Source: Aquificaceae bacterium
GTDB taxonomy: Bacteria; Aquificota; Aquificia; Aquificales; Aquificaceae
NCBI GenBank assembly: GCA_015490215.1
Contig: WFYH01000177.1
Coordinates: forward strand, 1 to 16,791
Direction: 5' to 3'
Length of the DNA stretch: 16,791 nucleotides
Shown here: one piece after another, positions 1-6,832 of the stretch
How positions within the stretch are numbered: position 1 is the stretch's first letter
Layout: the number at the start of each line of letters is the position of its first letter
Notes under the pieces: model-generated
What the model saw: only the letters and a program-made list of their open reading frames with translations
Database searches by the model: none
Told to the model about the DNA's origin: nothing
Program-made: the position numbers and the translations under genes

Positions 1-601
1 ACGCTCCTACAAGATCTGCGTGAAATACCTTCTTCAAAACCTTGTCCTTAAAAAGATTTCCCTTCCTCTCTCCCATGCAGAGGCTTTTGTCTCTCTTCTT
101 CTGAACTCCCCTCACATCCACAAAAGGAGAGGTCTTTGAGGTGTAACTCTCATCCACCTCCACCACCTCCATCCCAAGCCCCTTAGCCTTATACCTGATT
201 AGCTCTATCAGTCTCCTGAAAGGTATAAACACAAACTCTTGATTGGTCTTACTCCCCAAGTTTATCCCGTTCTTGCCCTCAAGGGCGTTCCTCCCAACAT
301 AGATAACTTTGTGTCCTGTCTCGTAAAGAATATCCACCACCTTCCTCGCTACCCTGTGTAGCTGTGTCTCTATCCACCTCTTCCTGTGAGCTGATAAAAC
401 CTTCTGCTTTATTTCAAGCTCTGAGAGTTTCTCTTTTAAGTGCTTTAGCCCTTCCTCATCGTAGTCTTCGCTCTTTATCTCGTTTCTCAGATAATCCACC
501 TGACTCCTCAGCTTCGCTCTCTCCTTGTTAAACCACTGATTTAAAGCCTTGAGTTCTCTTCCTGAAACTATGAAACTCCTTAGCTCTGGGTTTTCAGACA
601 C
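1..601 (-). pseudogene. tnpB: TnpB (IS605 OrfB-type) transposon-associated nuclease, 5'-truncated, runs off the window
   Basis: An open minus-strand frame runs from about 601 to the window edge without a stop and reads as the central and C-terminal part of TnpB, the RNA-guided nuclease of IS200/IS605 and IS607 elements. It contains GRELKALNQWFNKERAKLR, a charged helical stretch, GLGMEVVEVDESYTSKTSP with the presumed RuvC-II Glu, and HADLVGA with the presumed RuvC-III Asp at the edge. The usual CxxC zinc-finger pairs after the SKT motif are not evident. The N-terminal half, including the RuvC-I DLG motif, is missing: homology stops near 600, where the opposite strand begins to read as an antitoxin. 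I therefore call it a remnant that is probably inactive as a nuclease. A GTG at 599-601 is the nearest start, but no ribosome site supports it. No terminal hairpins or target-site features could be identified, since the other end lies outside the window. Confidence 0.75.
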
Positions 602-854
602 AACAGATGAAGAAACTAAAAAGGAAGCGGAAAGGATACTCAGAGAGCTTGGCATACCGATGTCCTCAGCTATATACGCCTTCCTGAAAGCGGTAGTAAG
701 GAATAGGGGAATACCTTTTGAGTTAAAGATTGAAGGTGCGGTGCCACCGTATCCTTATGAAGGAGGACTTGCAGAAGTAAGGGATGCGGAGCTGTCAGAG
801 ACCTCTCTGAAAGCTCTCAAAGAGGTAGAGGAGGGAAAGGTAGAACCGTATTGA
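549..854 (+). CDS. RelB/DinJ-family antitoxin, N-terminus lost at the tnpB junction
   Basis: Residues 20-62 of the open frame (DEETKKEAERILRELG, then MSSAIYAFLKAVVRNRGIP) match the RelB/DinJ antitoxin pattern, a ribbon-helix-helix DNA-binding segment followed by the toxin-binding region. Family members normally begin with a short beta strand such as xxVRVDEETK. Here residues 1-17 instead derive from the antisense of tnpB, so the native first strand is absent. The frame opens at a TTG (549) and has an ATG at 570; neither has a Shine-Dalgarno sequence. No RelE/YafQ-type toxin follows: the next gene is the convergent dprA, 13 bases away. The C-terminal half is intact and acidic. It is most likely a decaying orphan antitoxin. 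Expression from inside or near the transposon remnant cannot be excluded. Confidence 0.6.
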   Translation: MSSLPETMKLLSSGFSDTTDEETKKEAERILRELGIPMSSAIYAFLKAVVRNRGIPFELKIEGAVPPYPYEGGLAEVRDAELSETSLKALKEVEEGKVEPY

Positions 855-867
855 GCATCCCATAGTG

Positions 868-1881
868 TTACACCCTCATATAGTAAGCTCCCGTCTTTTT
901 TATCTTTCCTTCAACTTCCAAAGACAGTAGCTTATTCATAACCTCGGTGGCACTCTTGCCTGCAAATGTCAAAATCTCGTCCAAGGTTCTCGGAACCTGC
1001 AGGAAACCGAGCAGATCGTCTTCGGGGCAGACCTTTGAAGAAAAGAGTTCCTCCGGGTCCCTGAAAAGCTGAGCTTTCCCTTCCTTTACAAGTCTGTAGC
1101 ACCCTTCCCAGTTGGGCGACCTGCCTATCCCTATGTGAACGTAAAGGGGCACCCCGTAGGAAACGGCGTAATTGGCGGTTATCAGGGCACCGCTCTTTGC
1201 ACCCGCTTCGGGTATTATGACCATCTCCGAAAGGACTGCGATAAGGCGGTTCCTCTTAGGGAATGTGAACTTATCTGCCTCCTCCTCGGGAAGGAATTCG
1301 GAGATAAGACATCCACCGGAGGATAGGATTCTTTCAAAGATTCCTCCCCGTGCTTTAAGGATACCGAACCCTAAAACGCACAGGGTGTATCCGGAAGACT
1401 CTATAGCTCCAATGTGAGCTTTGGAATCTATGCCCCTCGCCCCGCCTGACACAACACCATAACCTGCGGAAACAGCCTTCTTTGCAAGCTCTTCCGTAAA
1501 CACAAGGCTGTAGGAGGTGGGTTTCCTTGCTCCGACTATACCGACCAAGGAAGTATAGCTTATCCTTCCCCTGTAGAAAACGACAGGAGGCGGATCGGGA
1601 ATTCTTCTGAAAGCACGAGGATAGTATTCATCTTCGAGGGTTAGAGCTCGTATACCTTCCCTTTCTAGAAGGCGTATGGTGTCTTCTACCCTTTTTGGAT
1701 CTGTCCCTACAAGCGTGTGGATAGCTCTCGCTTTAGTCCTACCAACGATTTCCTCCAAGTCGGAAAGAGAAGCTGTAAGTATGTTTTCGGAACTTCCCAA
1801 CTTTTCCCATAGCACCTTGAGTGTTCTCTCCCCTACACCCTTCACATTCCTTAGAAGGAGCCATCTATAGAGTTTGTCCAT
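868..1881 (-). CDS. dprA: DNA processing protein DprA
   Basis: DprA loads RecA onto incoming single-stranded DNA during natural transformation and protects that DNA in the cytoplasm. The 337 residues show an N-terminal helix-hairpin-helix region (about 9-50, NVKGVGERTLKVLWEKLG), a Rossmann-like core (about 75-275) with GARK (117-120), SGGARGID (145-152), FPKRNR (207-212) and GAKSGALITA (227-236), and a C-terminal winged-helix segment (about 295-337). The loop after the first glycine-rich strand, which usually carries a YPxxN-like motif, is shortened here to GFGILKARGG. The start ATG at 1881 has no Shine-Dalgarno sequence. A perfect TATAAT on the same strand at 1900-1895 puts transcription start only a few bases upstream. 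The gene is single and convergent with the antitoxin remnant. Competence would fit the gene-transfer signs in this lineage, but that is inference. Confidence 0.93.
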   Translation of the reverse strand: MDKLYRWLLLRNVKGVGERTLKVLWEKLGSSENILTASLSDLEEIVGRTKARAIHTLVGTDPKRVEDTIRLLEREGIRALTLEDEYYPRAFRRIPDPPPVVFYRGRISYTSLVGIVGARKPTSYSLVFTEELAKKAVSAGYGVVSGGARGIDSKAHIGAIESSGYTLCVLGFGILKARGGIFERILSSGGCLISEFLPEEEADKFTFPKRNRLIAVLSEMVIIPEAGAKSGALITANYAVSYGVPLYVHIGIGRSPNWEGCYRLVKEGKAQLFRDPEELFSSKVCPEDDLLGFLQVPRTLDEILTFAGKSATEVMNKLLSLEVEGKIKKTGAYYMRV

Positions 1882-1894
1882 GCTTGATCTTTGA

Positions 1895-1900
1895 ATTATA
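1895..1900 (-). promoter_or_regulatory. Probable -10 box of dprA
   Basis: The minus strand reads TATAAT at 1900-1895, ending 13 bases before the dprA ATG. A transcript starting 6-8 bases downstream would have a leader of only about 5-8 bases, in agreement with the absence of a ribosome-binding site. The -35 region is weak (GGTCAA, 16-base spacing). Confidence 0.45.
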
Positions 1901-1916
1901 CAGCCCTCTACCCACC

Positions 1917-1943
1917 TTGACCGCTTGGGAGTGGTGGTATAAA
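1917..1943 (+). promoter_or_regulatory. Probable promoter of the tRNA/glmS gene series
   Basis: TTGACC at 1917-1922 and TATAAA at 1938-1943 form -35 and -10 candidates with a 15-base spacer. TAAACT at 1940-1945 with a 17-base spacer is an alternative. Either would start transcription just before the tRNA at 1959. The 77-base divergent gap to dprA thus carries promoters for both strands. Confidence 0.45.
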
Positions 1944-1958
1944 CTAATTAAGGATACA

Positions 1959-2031
1959 GGGCGCGTAGCTCAATTGGCAGAGCGGGCGGCTCATAACCGC
2001 CCGGTTGGGGGTTCGAGTCCTCCCGCGCCCA
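1959..2031 (+). tRNA. tRNA with CAT anticodon (elongator Met, or Ile2 after lysidine modification)
   Basis: The cloverleaf is complete: acceptor GGGCGCG/CGCGCCC with discriminator A, D arm GCTC/GAGC, anticodon stem GGCGG/CCGCC around loop CTCATAA (anticodon CAT), and T arm GGGGG/CCTCC (one G-U pair) with loop TTCGAGT. CCA is not encoded. The paired G1-C72, and the lack of the three consecutive G-C pairs typical of initiators, exclude initiator tRNA-Met. Choosing between Met and Ile2 needs comparison with the other CAT tRNAs of the genome. It ends 10 bases before the next start codon. Confidence 0.93.
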
Positions 2032-2041
2032 TAAAAACATA

Positions 2042-2752
2042 ATGGACAAGGAAAAGGCTAAAACCCTCCTTCGCCTTCAAGAGGTTGATCAAGAAATCCA
2101 ACGGATAAAAAGAAGGCTCAAGGCTATTGAAAGAGATCGCAGGAACCTACTTGAGAAAAAGGAGGAACTGAATAAACAAAAGGAGGGGATTGAGAATGAC
2201 CTTAAGTCGGTGGAAGATACAAAAAAAAGGTTGAAAGAGGAAATGGAAGACCTTGAGCGGCGTCTTGAGGGAGTAGAAATGAAGATAATGCAGGTTACAA
2301 AGGATGTAGAGTATAAGGCACTTCTAAGGGAAAAATCAAAATGCGAAGATCGTCTTTTAAAGATAGCCTACGAGCTTGATAATATTGAAGAGAAACTTAA
2401 GGAGCTTAAGCAAAAGGCGGAGGAAACTTTACCTTCCTTAGAAAGGGAGATAAAAGATATAGAGGAAGAGCTGTTAGATCTAGATGAAGAAGAGAGGATA
2501 GCTAAAGAAAGGCTTTCTGAGCTTCTTGATACGAGGGAGAAGGTAAAAGCCGAGGTTCCAGAAGATGTTCTGAGGTTCTACGAAGAGGCAAAGGAAAGAT
2601 TTGATTATAAAGTTATCGCTCCCATTCAGGACGGTAGCTGTTCGGGTTGTGGAACCAAAATACCGAGCCTGCTGTTTTCGGAGATAATGAGGGAAAACCT
2701 CATAGAGGTGTGTCCTAACTGCGGTAGATACATCTACTATTCATTGGATTGA
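2042..2752 (+). CDS. Coiled-coil zinc-ribbon protein (COG1579/CdsZ-like)
   Basis: The protein (236 residues) is an almost continuous Lys/Glu-rich coiled coil over residues 1-185, followed by a C4 zinc ribbon with Cys200, Cys203, Cys224 and Cys227 (CSGCG and CPNCGR). This is the architecture of the COG1579 (former DUF164) family, which includes Helicobacter HP0958, reported to act in flagellar gene expression through RpoN and flagellin mRNA. In other phyla the role is little known, so a nucleic-acid or chaperone-like function here is inference. The ATG at 2042 lies 10 bases after the tRNA 3' end and has no Shine-Dalgarno sequence, so the mRNA would have a very short A-rich leader once the tRNA is cut out. 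The stop overlaps the start of the next gene (TTGA), suggesting translational coupling. Confidence 0.85.
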   Translation: MDKEKAKTLLRLQEVDQEIQRIKRRLKAIERDRRNLLEKKEELNKQKEGIENDLKSVEDTKKRLKEEMEDLERRLEGVEMKIMQVTKDVEYKALLREKSKCEDRLLKIAYELDNIEEKLKELKQKAEETLPSLEREIKDIEEELLDLDEEERIAKERLSELLDTREKVKAEVPEDVLRFYEEAKERFDYKVIAPIQDGSCSGCGTKIPSLLFSEIMRENLIEVCPNCGRYIYYSLD

Positions 2753-3549
2753 TCGGTAGCTTGGGAAAGGAAAAAGTCCTTAGGTTTCTTAAAGCTTTGG
2801 TCCTCTCCTTTGTAGACGTTCTCAGAAAGGGTTTTATGTATCACTCGGGCGCTTTAACATACCACTTCATATTATCCGTAGCACCGCTTTCTCTGGTGCT
2901 TTTGAACCTTCTGAGTTTGCTTCCTGCAGTTGACCCCGAAAAGCTCAGGGATTTCTTGATGCATGTGACCCCTGATTACGCTTCTAAGGTTGTGGGAGAG
3001 CTTTTGGAGTTTCGCCAAAAGGGAAAAGAAACCTCCCTCTTAGCCCTTTTACTTTCCTACTTTTTCTCGGTAGGTTTTGTAAAACAGCTCGGGCGCTCCT
3101 TTGCTTTTGTAACGGAAGGGCTTATGGGTGCCAAGGGGGAAATATTTTACTGGATATTTATGCCCGCCCTGCTACTGGTGACCGTCCTCGTTATCTTTGC
3201 TACCCTCTCCCTGAGCATTTTCCTTAAGTTTGTGCTCCCCCTTAAAGTTTCCCTTTTACTTGAGGTTTTCTACGTTACCCCCATAGCGGTGGTTTCCTAC
3301 CTGATATACAGGAGCTTTGCTCCGAAAAAGAAGGAGGACTTTGTATTCACGGGGGCGTCTCTAACGGTAGCAATTCTCTTTTATCTGCTTCAGCTTGCCT
3401 TTAGCTGGTATGTGGTAAATATCTTTTCAAGGAACCTACTCTACGGTTCGCTAACCACCCTTATAGCCTTTCTCCTGTGGGTCAACTTTAATTTCCTCAT
3501 ACTCCTTTTGGGTGCGAGGATAATCTACAGGTTCAAGATGCTAAAATAA
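2749..3549 (+). CDS. YihY/BrkB-family integral membrane protein
   Basis: The protein (266 residues) has about six membrane segments (roughly 36-60, 97-115, 134-158, 168-188, 200-225 and 231-257). Family hallmarks are an early YHSGALTYHFILSVAPLSL segment and a late LLYGSLTTLIAFLLWVNFNF region followed by LLGARI. The family was once called ribonuclease BN, which is a misnomer; the true function is unknown, with BrkB linked to serum resistance in Bordetella. Length is close to the family norm. The start TTG at 2749 overlaps the upstream TGA by three bases. A second in-frame TTG at 2761 is an alternative start. Its place between tRNA genes suggests co-transcription as a housekeeping envelope gene, not a specific pathway. 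Confidence 0.85.
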   Translation: MIGSLGKEKVLRFLKALVLSFVDVLRKGFMYHSGALTYHFILSVAPLSLVLLNLLSLLPAVDPEKLRDFLMHVTPDYASKVVGELLEFRQKGKETSLLALLLSYFFSVGFVKQLGRSFAFVTEGLMGAKGEIFYWIFMPALLLVTVLVIFATLSLSIFLKFVLPLKVSLLLEVFYVTPIAVVSYLIYRSFAPKKKEDFVFTGASLTVAILFYLLQLAFSWYVVNIFSRNLLYGSLTTLIAFLLWVNFNFLILLLGARIIYRFKMLK

Positions 3550-3558
3550 ACTTAGTTA

Positions 3559-3631
3559 GCCGGCGTAGCTCAGTTGGCAGAGCGAGGCACTCGTAATGCC
3601 TAGGTCGCGGGTTCAAGTCCCGCCGCCGGCT
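3559..3631 (+). tRNA. tRNA-Thr (CGT anticodon)
   Basis: Acceptor GCCGGCG/CGCCGGC with discriminator T, D arm GCTC/GAGC, anticodon stem AGGCA/TGCCT around loop CTCGTAA (anticodon CGT), and T arm GCGGG/CCCGC with loop TTCAAGT. CCA is not encoded. It starts nine bases after the yihY-like stop and ends 11 bases before the next start codon. Confidence 0.95.
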
Positions 3632-3642
3632 CTGATCAAAGG

Positions 3643-3978
3643 ATGACGGGTCCTCAAAAGATACTTTTGGGTGTGGCAAGTGTAGTGCCCGCCCTCTACC
3701 TTATTGCTTTATTTACCACCCCTTTGAAGGATACCTTTACCGTCGGTATAACCTCACCCGAAGCTCCCGATTGGATGCTAATATTCGTAGCCTTCCACTT
3801 CCTAATGTATCTCTACATAGGTCTTCTTATAGCCTTCTTCATGATACACTTATTCGGTAATCCCAACATAAGCAAAGAGTCTAAGGCAATGTGGGCGTTT
3901 TCCTTCGTTCTACTCTTTCCCGTAAGTATGCCCGCCTACTGGTATCTTTACATATATCGGGATAAAATTAAAGATTAA
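3643..3978 (+). CDS. Small membrane protein of unknown function
   Basis: I do not recognise this 111-residue protein. It has three hydrophobic segments (about 8-27, 46-70 and 84-106). The loop between the first two contains acidic and proline residues, and the C-terminus is charged (YRDKIKD). The end of the last segment, PVSMPAYWYLYIYRDK, loosely recalls small two- or three-helix proteins that end in P...P..YYL-type motifs, which is too weak to name a family. The ATG at 3643 directly follows AAAGG, closer than usual for a ribosome site. The stop codon (3976-3978) abuts the first base of tRNA-Gly. Framing by two tRNA genes and codon use like its neighbours support a genuine gene. Confidence 0.75.
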   Translation: MTGPQKILLGVASVVPALYLIALFTTPLKDTFTVGITSPEAPDWMLIFVAFHFLMYLYIGLLIAFFMIHLFGNPNISKESKAMWAFSFVLLFPVSMPAYWYLYIYRDKIKD

Positions 3979-4050
3979 GCGGGCGTAGTTCAGCGGTAGA
4001 ACGCCTGCTTCCCAAGCAGGAGGTCGCGGGTTCGAGTCCCGTCGCCCGCT
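3979..4050 (+). tRNA. tRNA-Gly (CCC anticodon)
   Basis: Acceptor GCGGGCG/CGCCCGC with discriminator T, D arm GTTC/GAAC, anticodon stem CCTGC/GCAGG around loop TTCCCAA (anticodon CCC), and T arm GCGGG/CCCGT (one G-T pair) with loop TTCGAGT. CCA is not encoded. It begins at the base after the upstream stop codon and ends 13 bases before the glmS ATG. Confidence 0.95.
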
Positions 4051-4063
4051 TTTTGAAAAGGTT

Positions 4064-5839
4064 ATGTGCGGAATAGTAGGCTACGTAGGGAGGGAAGAAG
4101 CCCTTCCCCTTATACTCGGCGGGCTTGAGAGGCTTGAATACAGAGGTTACGACTCTGCAGGGGTTGCCCTTATAGAAAAGGGAAAGCTCATAGTGGACAA
4201 AAAGGTGGGCAAGATAAGGGAGCTTGTTAAGAGCCTGTGGGGGAAACCTTACAAAGCCAAAATAGGTATAGGTCACACCCGCTGGGCTACCCACGGCGCA
4301 CCTTCCGAAGAGAACGCCCACCCCCATACCGACGAAAAGGGTGAGTTTGCCGTGGTTCACAACGGCATTATTGAGAACTATCTTACCCTCAGGGAGGAAC
4401 TCAAAAAAGAGGGTGTTAGCTTCCGGTCCAACACGGATACAGAAGTCATAGCCCACCTCATAGCGAAGAACTACAACGGAGACCTCCTTGAGGCGGTTCT
4501 AAAAACCGTTAGGAAGTTAGAAGGTGCTTTTGCCTTTGCGGTGATAACGGTCCACGAACCCGAAAGGATAGTGGGCGTAAAACAGGGAAGCCCCTTAGTG
4601 GTGGGTATAGGGAAGGGTGAGAACTTTTTAGCCTCCGACATACCCGCCATACTCCCCTACACCCGTAACGTTATAACCCTGAGCGACGGTGAGATAGCGG
4701 ATATAACACCCGAGGGCGTGAACATATATGACTTTGAAGGAAACCCGGTAGCCAAAGAGATAATGATCGTCCCTTGGGATATCATCTCTGCGGAAAAGGG
4801 AGGCTTTAAGCACTTTATGCTGAAAGAAATCTACGAACAGCCCAAGGCGGTGGGGGATACGATCAGGGGGCTTGTTTCTGAAGGAGATCTTCCCTTTTCC
4901 CTGAAGGACTTCAGAAGGATCCTGATGATAGCCTGCGGGACCTCTTACCATGCGGGTCTCGTGGGAAAGTTTTGGATAGAAAAGTATGCAGGCGTCCCCA
5001 CGGAGGTGGTTTACGCCTCCGAATTTAGATATGCGGACTTTCCCGTATCGGATGAGGATCTGGTTGTAGGTATTTCCCAGTCGGGTGAGACCATAGACAC
5101 CAAGTTTGCCCTGAACTTCGCCAAGGAAAGGGGTGCTAAGACATTAGCCCTTGTGAATGTGGTAGGAAGCTCCATAGACAGGGAGTCGGACTACTCCCTC
5201 TACACCCATGCGGGACCCGAGATAGGGGTCGCCGCCACCAAAACCTTTACCGCCCAGCTGACCGCCCTGCTCTTTTTAGCGGTAAAGGGTTCGGAGAGGG
5301 AGGAAGAAGCCCTAAGGTCTATTATGAAGATCCCCTCCAAGTTAGAAAAGACCCTTGAGCTTTCCGAAGACTTAGAGAACCTCGCTCTGAAGTATATGAA
5401 GAAAAAGGATTTCCTCTACTTGGGAAGGTATCTGAGCTATCCTATAGCCCTTGAGGGTGCTCTAAAGCTCAAGGAGATCTCCTACATACATGCGGAGGGC
5501 TACCCTGCGGGAGAGATGAAGCACGGTCCCATAGCCCTGATAGATGAAAACATGCCTGTGGTGGTTATCGCCCCCAAAGACAGGGTATATGAAAAGACTT
5601 TATCCAACATAGAGGAGGTAAAGACACGCAAGGGGATTGTTCTGACCGTTGGCTACACTGGTGACGAGAGGCTGAAGAAGATATCCGACGAGTTTATAGC
5701 TGTCCCCGAAGTTGAAGAGGATCTCTCACCCTTCGTTACCGTGGTCCCCCTGCAGCTCCTTGCCTACCACATAGCCAGCAAGTTAGGGTTGGACGTGGAT
5801 CAACCGAGGAACCTCGCCAAAACGGTTACCGTTGAGTAA
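4064..5839 (+). CDS. glmS: Glutamine--fructose-6-phosphate aminotransferase (isomerising)
   Basis: GlmS makes glucosamine-6-phosphate from fructose-6-phosphate and glutamine, the first committed step to UDP-GlcNAc for peptidoglycan and lipopolysaccharide. The 591 residues begin MCGIVGYVG, placing the nucleophilic Cys at position 2, to be exposed after Met removal; this fixes the start. The glutaminase domain (about 1-220) has YRGYDSAG and HTRWATHG. Two SIS sugar-isomerase domains follow, with CGTSYHAG (291-298), SQSGET (338-343) and EGYPAGEMKHGP (478-489). The end, DQPRNLAKTVTVE, carries the catalytic Lys (586). AAGG lies four bases before the ATG. The gap to tRNA-Gly is only 13 bases, so there is no room for a glmS ribozyme. 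The 3' end overlaps convergent argF by 14 bases. Confidence 0.97.
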   Translation: MCGIVGYVGREEALPLILGGLERLEYRGYDSAGVALIEKGKLIVDKKVGKIRELVKSLWGKPYKAKIGIGHTRWATHGAPSEENAHPHTDEKGEFAVVHNGIIENYLTLREELKKEGVSFRSNTDTEVIAHLIAKNYNGDLLEAVLKTVRKLEGAFAFAVITVHEPERIVGVKQGSPLVVGIGKGENFLASDIPAILPYTRNVITLSDGEIADITPEGVNIYDFEGNPVAKEIMIVPWDIISAEKGGFKHFMLKEIYEQPKAVGDTIRGLVSEGDLPFSLKDFRRILMIACGTSYHAGLVGKFWIEKYAGVPTEVVYASEFRYADFPVSDEDLVVGISQSGETIDTKFALNFAKERGAKTLALVNVVGSSIDRESDYSLYTHAGPEIGVAATKTFTAQLTALLFLAVKGSEREEEALRSIMKIPSKLEKTLELSEDLENLALKYMKKKDFLYLGRYLSYPIALEGALKLKEISYIHAEGYPAGEMKHGPIALIDENMPVVVIAPKDRVYEKTLSNIEEVKTRKGIVLTVGYTGDERLKKISDEFIAVPEVEEDLSPFVTVVPLQLLAYHIASKLGLDVDQPRNLAKTVTVE

Positions 5840-6746
5840 ATAGGAACTCTAAGAGAACCTTTTGAGTATGCAGCCTGTTTTCCGCTTGGGTAAAGATAAA
5901 GTCCGCAAACTTTTCAAAGACCTCTTCGGTTATCTCCTCACCTTTGTTAGCGGGCAGGCAGTGCATAACCAGAACACTTTCCTTCGCTTTGCTCAAAAGC
6001 TCATCGCTTACCTGAAACTTCCTCAAGCTCTCCAACTTTTCCGGATCCCTCTCCTGACCCATGCTGAACCACACGTCTGTATACACAACGTCTGCATCCC
6101 TCACTGCCTCTTCAGGATTGGTGGTTAAGTATACGTTTCCGCCCGTAAAGTTGGAAAGATCAAGTCCCGCCTGAAGGTAGTAGCTATCCGGTCCGTAGTC
6201 TTCGGGTGTGGCTACGAAGAGGTTTAAGCCGAAAAGTCCCGCTCCCACAAGCCAAGTGTTACAGACGTTATTTCCGTCTCCCAGGTAGGCAATCTTTATG
6301 TTCTTTACCTCTTCCCCGAACTTCTCATAAAGGGTAAAGACGTCGCTGAGTATCTGACAGGGGTGAGACTTGTCCGTAAGGGCGTTTATCACGGGGATGG
6401 AAGACCACCTCGCAAACTCCTCAAGCCACGAGTGGGAAGAAGTTCTTATGATTATGCCGTCAAGGTATCTTGAAAGGGTCCTTGAAGTGTCCTTTACATC
6501 CTCACCCCTTGAGAGCTGGAGCTGGTTTTCCTGAAGAAAGAAGCAGTTTCCGCCCAGTTGGTTTATGGCAACCTCAAAGGATACCCTCGTCCTCGTGGAG
6601 GGCTTTGTAAAGAGCAGGGCTATATTCTTACCCTCAAGGGGTCTGCCGATCTCCTCCTCGCCCCCCTTTACCTTAGCTATCCTCCTTACTATATACCACG
6701 CCTCTTCGGGATCTAAGTTCCACAGGTCTATAAAGTCCCTTCCCAT
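5826..6746 (-). CDS. argF: Ornithine carbamoyltransferase
   Basis: This enzyme condenses ornithine and carbamoyl phosphate to citrulline in arginine synthesis. The 306 residues carry the carbamoyl-phosphate site STRTR (50-54) and HPCQ (128-131), the ornithine-specific DVWFSMG loop (224-230), and HCLPA (262-266) with the catalytic Cys. The SMG loop separates it from aspartate carbamoyltransferase. Length is normal. The start ATG at 6746 fits the alignment with known N-termini and has no Shine-Dalgarno sequence. A TAGAAT box ends seven bases before it, suggesting a leaderless mRNA. No ARG-box-like operator was seen upstream. The 3' end overlaps glmS on the other strand by 14 bases, with no terminator between. 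Confidence 0.96.
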   Translation of the reverse strand: MGRDFIDLWNLDPEEAWYIVRRIAKVKGGEEEIGRPLEGKNIALLFTKPSTRTRVSFEVAINQLGGNCFFLQENQLQLSRGEDVKDTSRTLSRYLDGIIIRTSSHSWLEEFARWSSIPVINALTDKSHPCQILSDVFTLYEKFGEEVKNIKIAYLGDGNNVCNTWLVGAGLFGLNLFVATPEDYGPDSYYLQAGLDLSNFTGGNVYLTTNPEEAVRDADVVYTDVWFSMGQERDPEKLESLRKFQVSDELLSKAKESVLVMHCLPANKGEEITEEVFEKFADFIFTQAENRLHTQKVLLEFLFTQR

Positions 6747-6753
6747 GTATTTA

Positions 6754-6759
6754 ATTCTA
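6754..6759 (-). promoter_or_regulatory. Possible -10 box of argF
   Basis: The minus strand reads TAGAAT at 6759-6754, seven bases before the argF ATG. Transcription would then start at or within a base or two of the start codon. The -35 candidate (TTGCGC at 6780-6775, 15-base spacing) is poor. Confidence 0.35.
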
Positions 6760-6793
6760 ACAGCTATCGTGCCTGCGCAAAGGTTGGTGTATA

Positions 6794-6818
6794 CTGATGA
6801 TCTCCCTCGTCAGGCGAG
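6794..6818. other. Two overlapping small inverted repeats in the argF/ferredoxin gap
   Basis: CTGATGA (6794-6800) can pair with TCGTCAG (6807-6813), seven pairs with one G-U. Within the same segment CTCG (6806-6809) can pair with CGAG (6815-6818), so the two are mutually exclusive. The site lies upstream of the ferredoxin promoter region and could be a protein-binding site. The stems are short and chance is a real possibility. Confidence 0.2.
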
Positions 6819-6832
6819 ACGTATGATTAAGG

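Noticed and set aside
4051..4063. glmS ribozyme/riboswitch
   Set aside because: Only 13 bases separate tRNA-Gly from the glmS ATG, far too short for the ribozyme, which is also typical of Firmicutes.
3968..4456. Minus-strand open frame of 162 codons
   Set aside because: It lies antisense to tRNA-Gly and the start of glmS, which has unmistakable family motifs; its product has no recognisable pattern.
6747..6790. ARG-box operator upstream of argF
   Set aside because: No pair of TGAAT/ATTCA-like half sites with proper spacing is present; TTAATTCTAA alone is insufficient.
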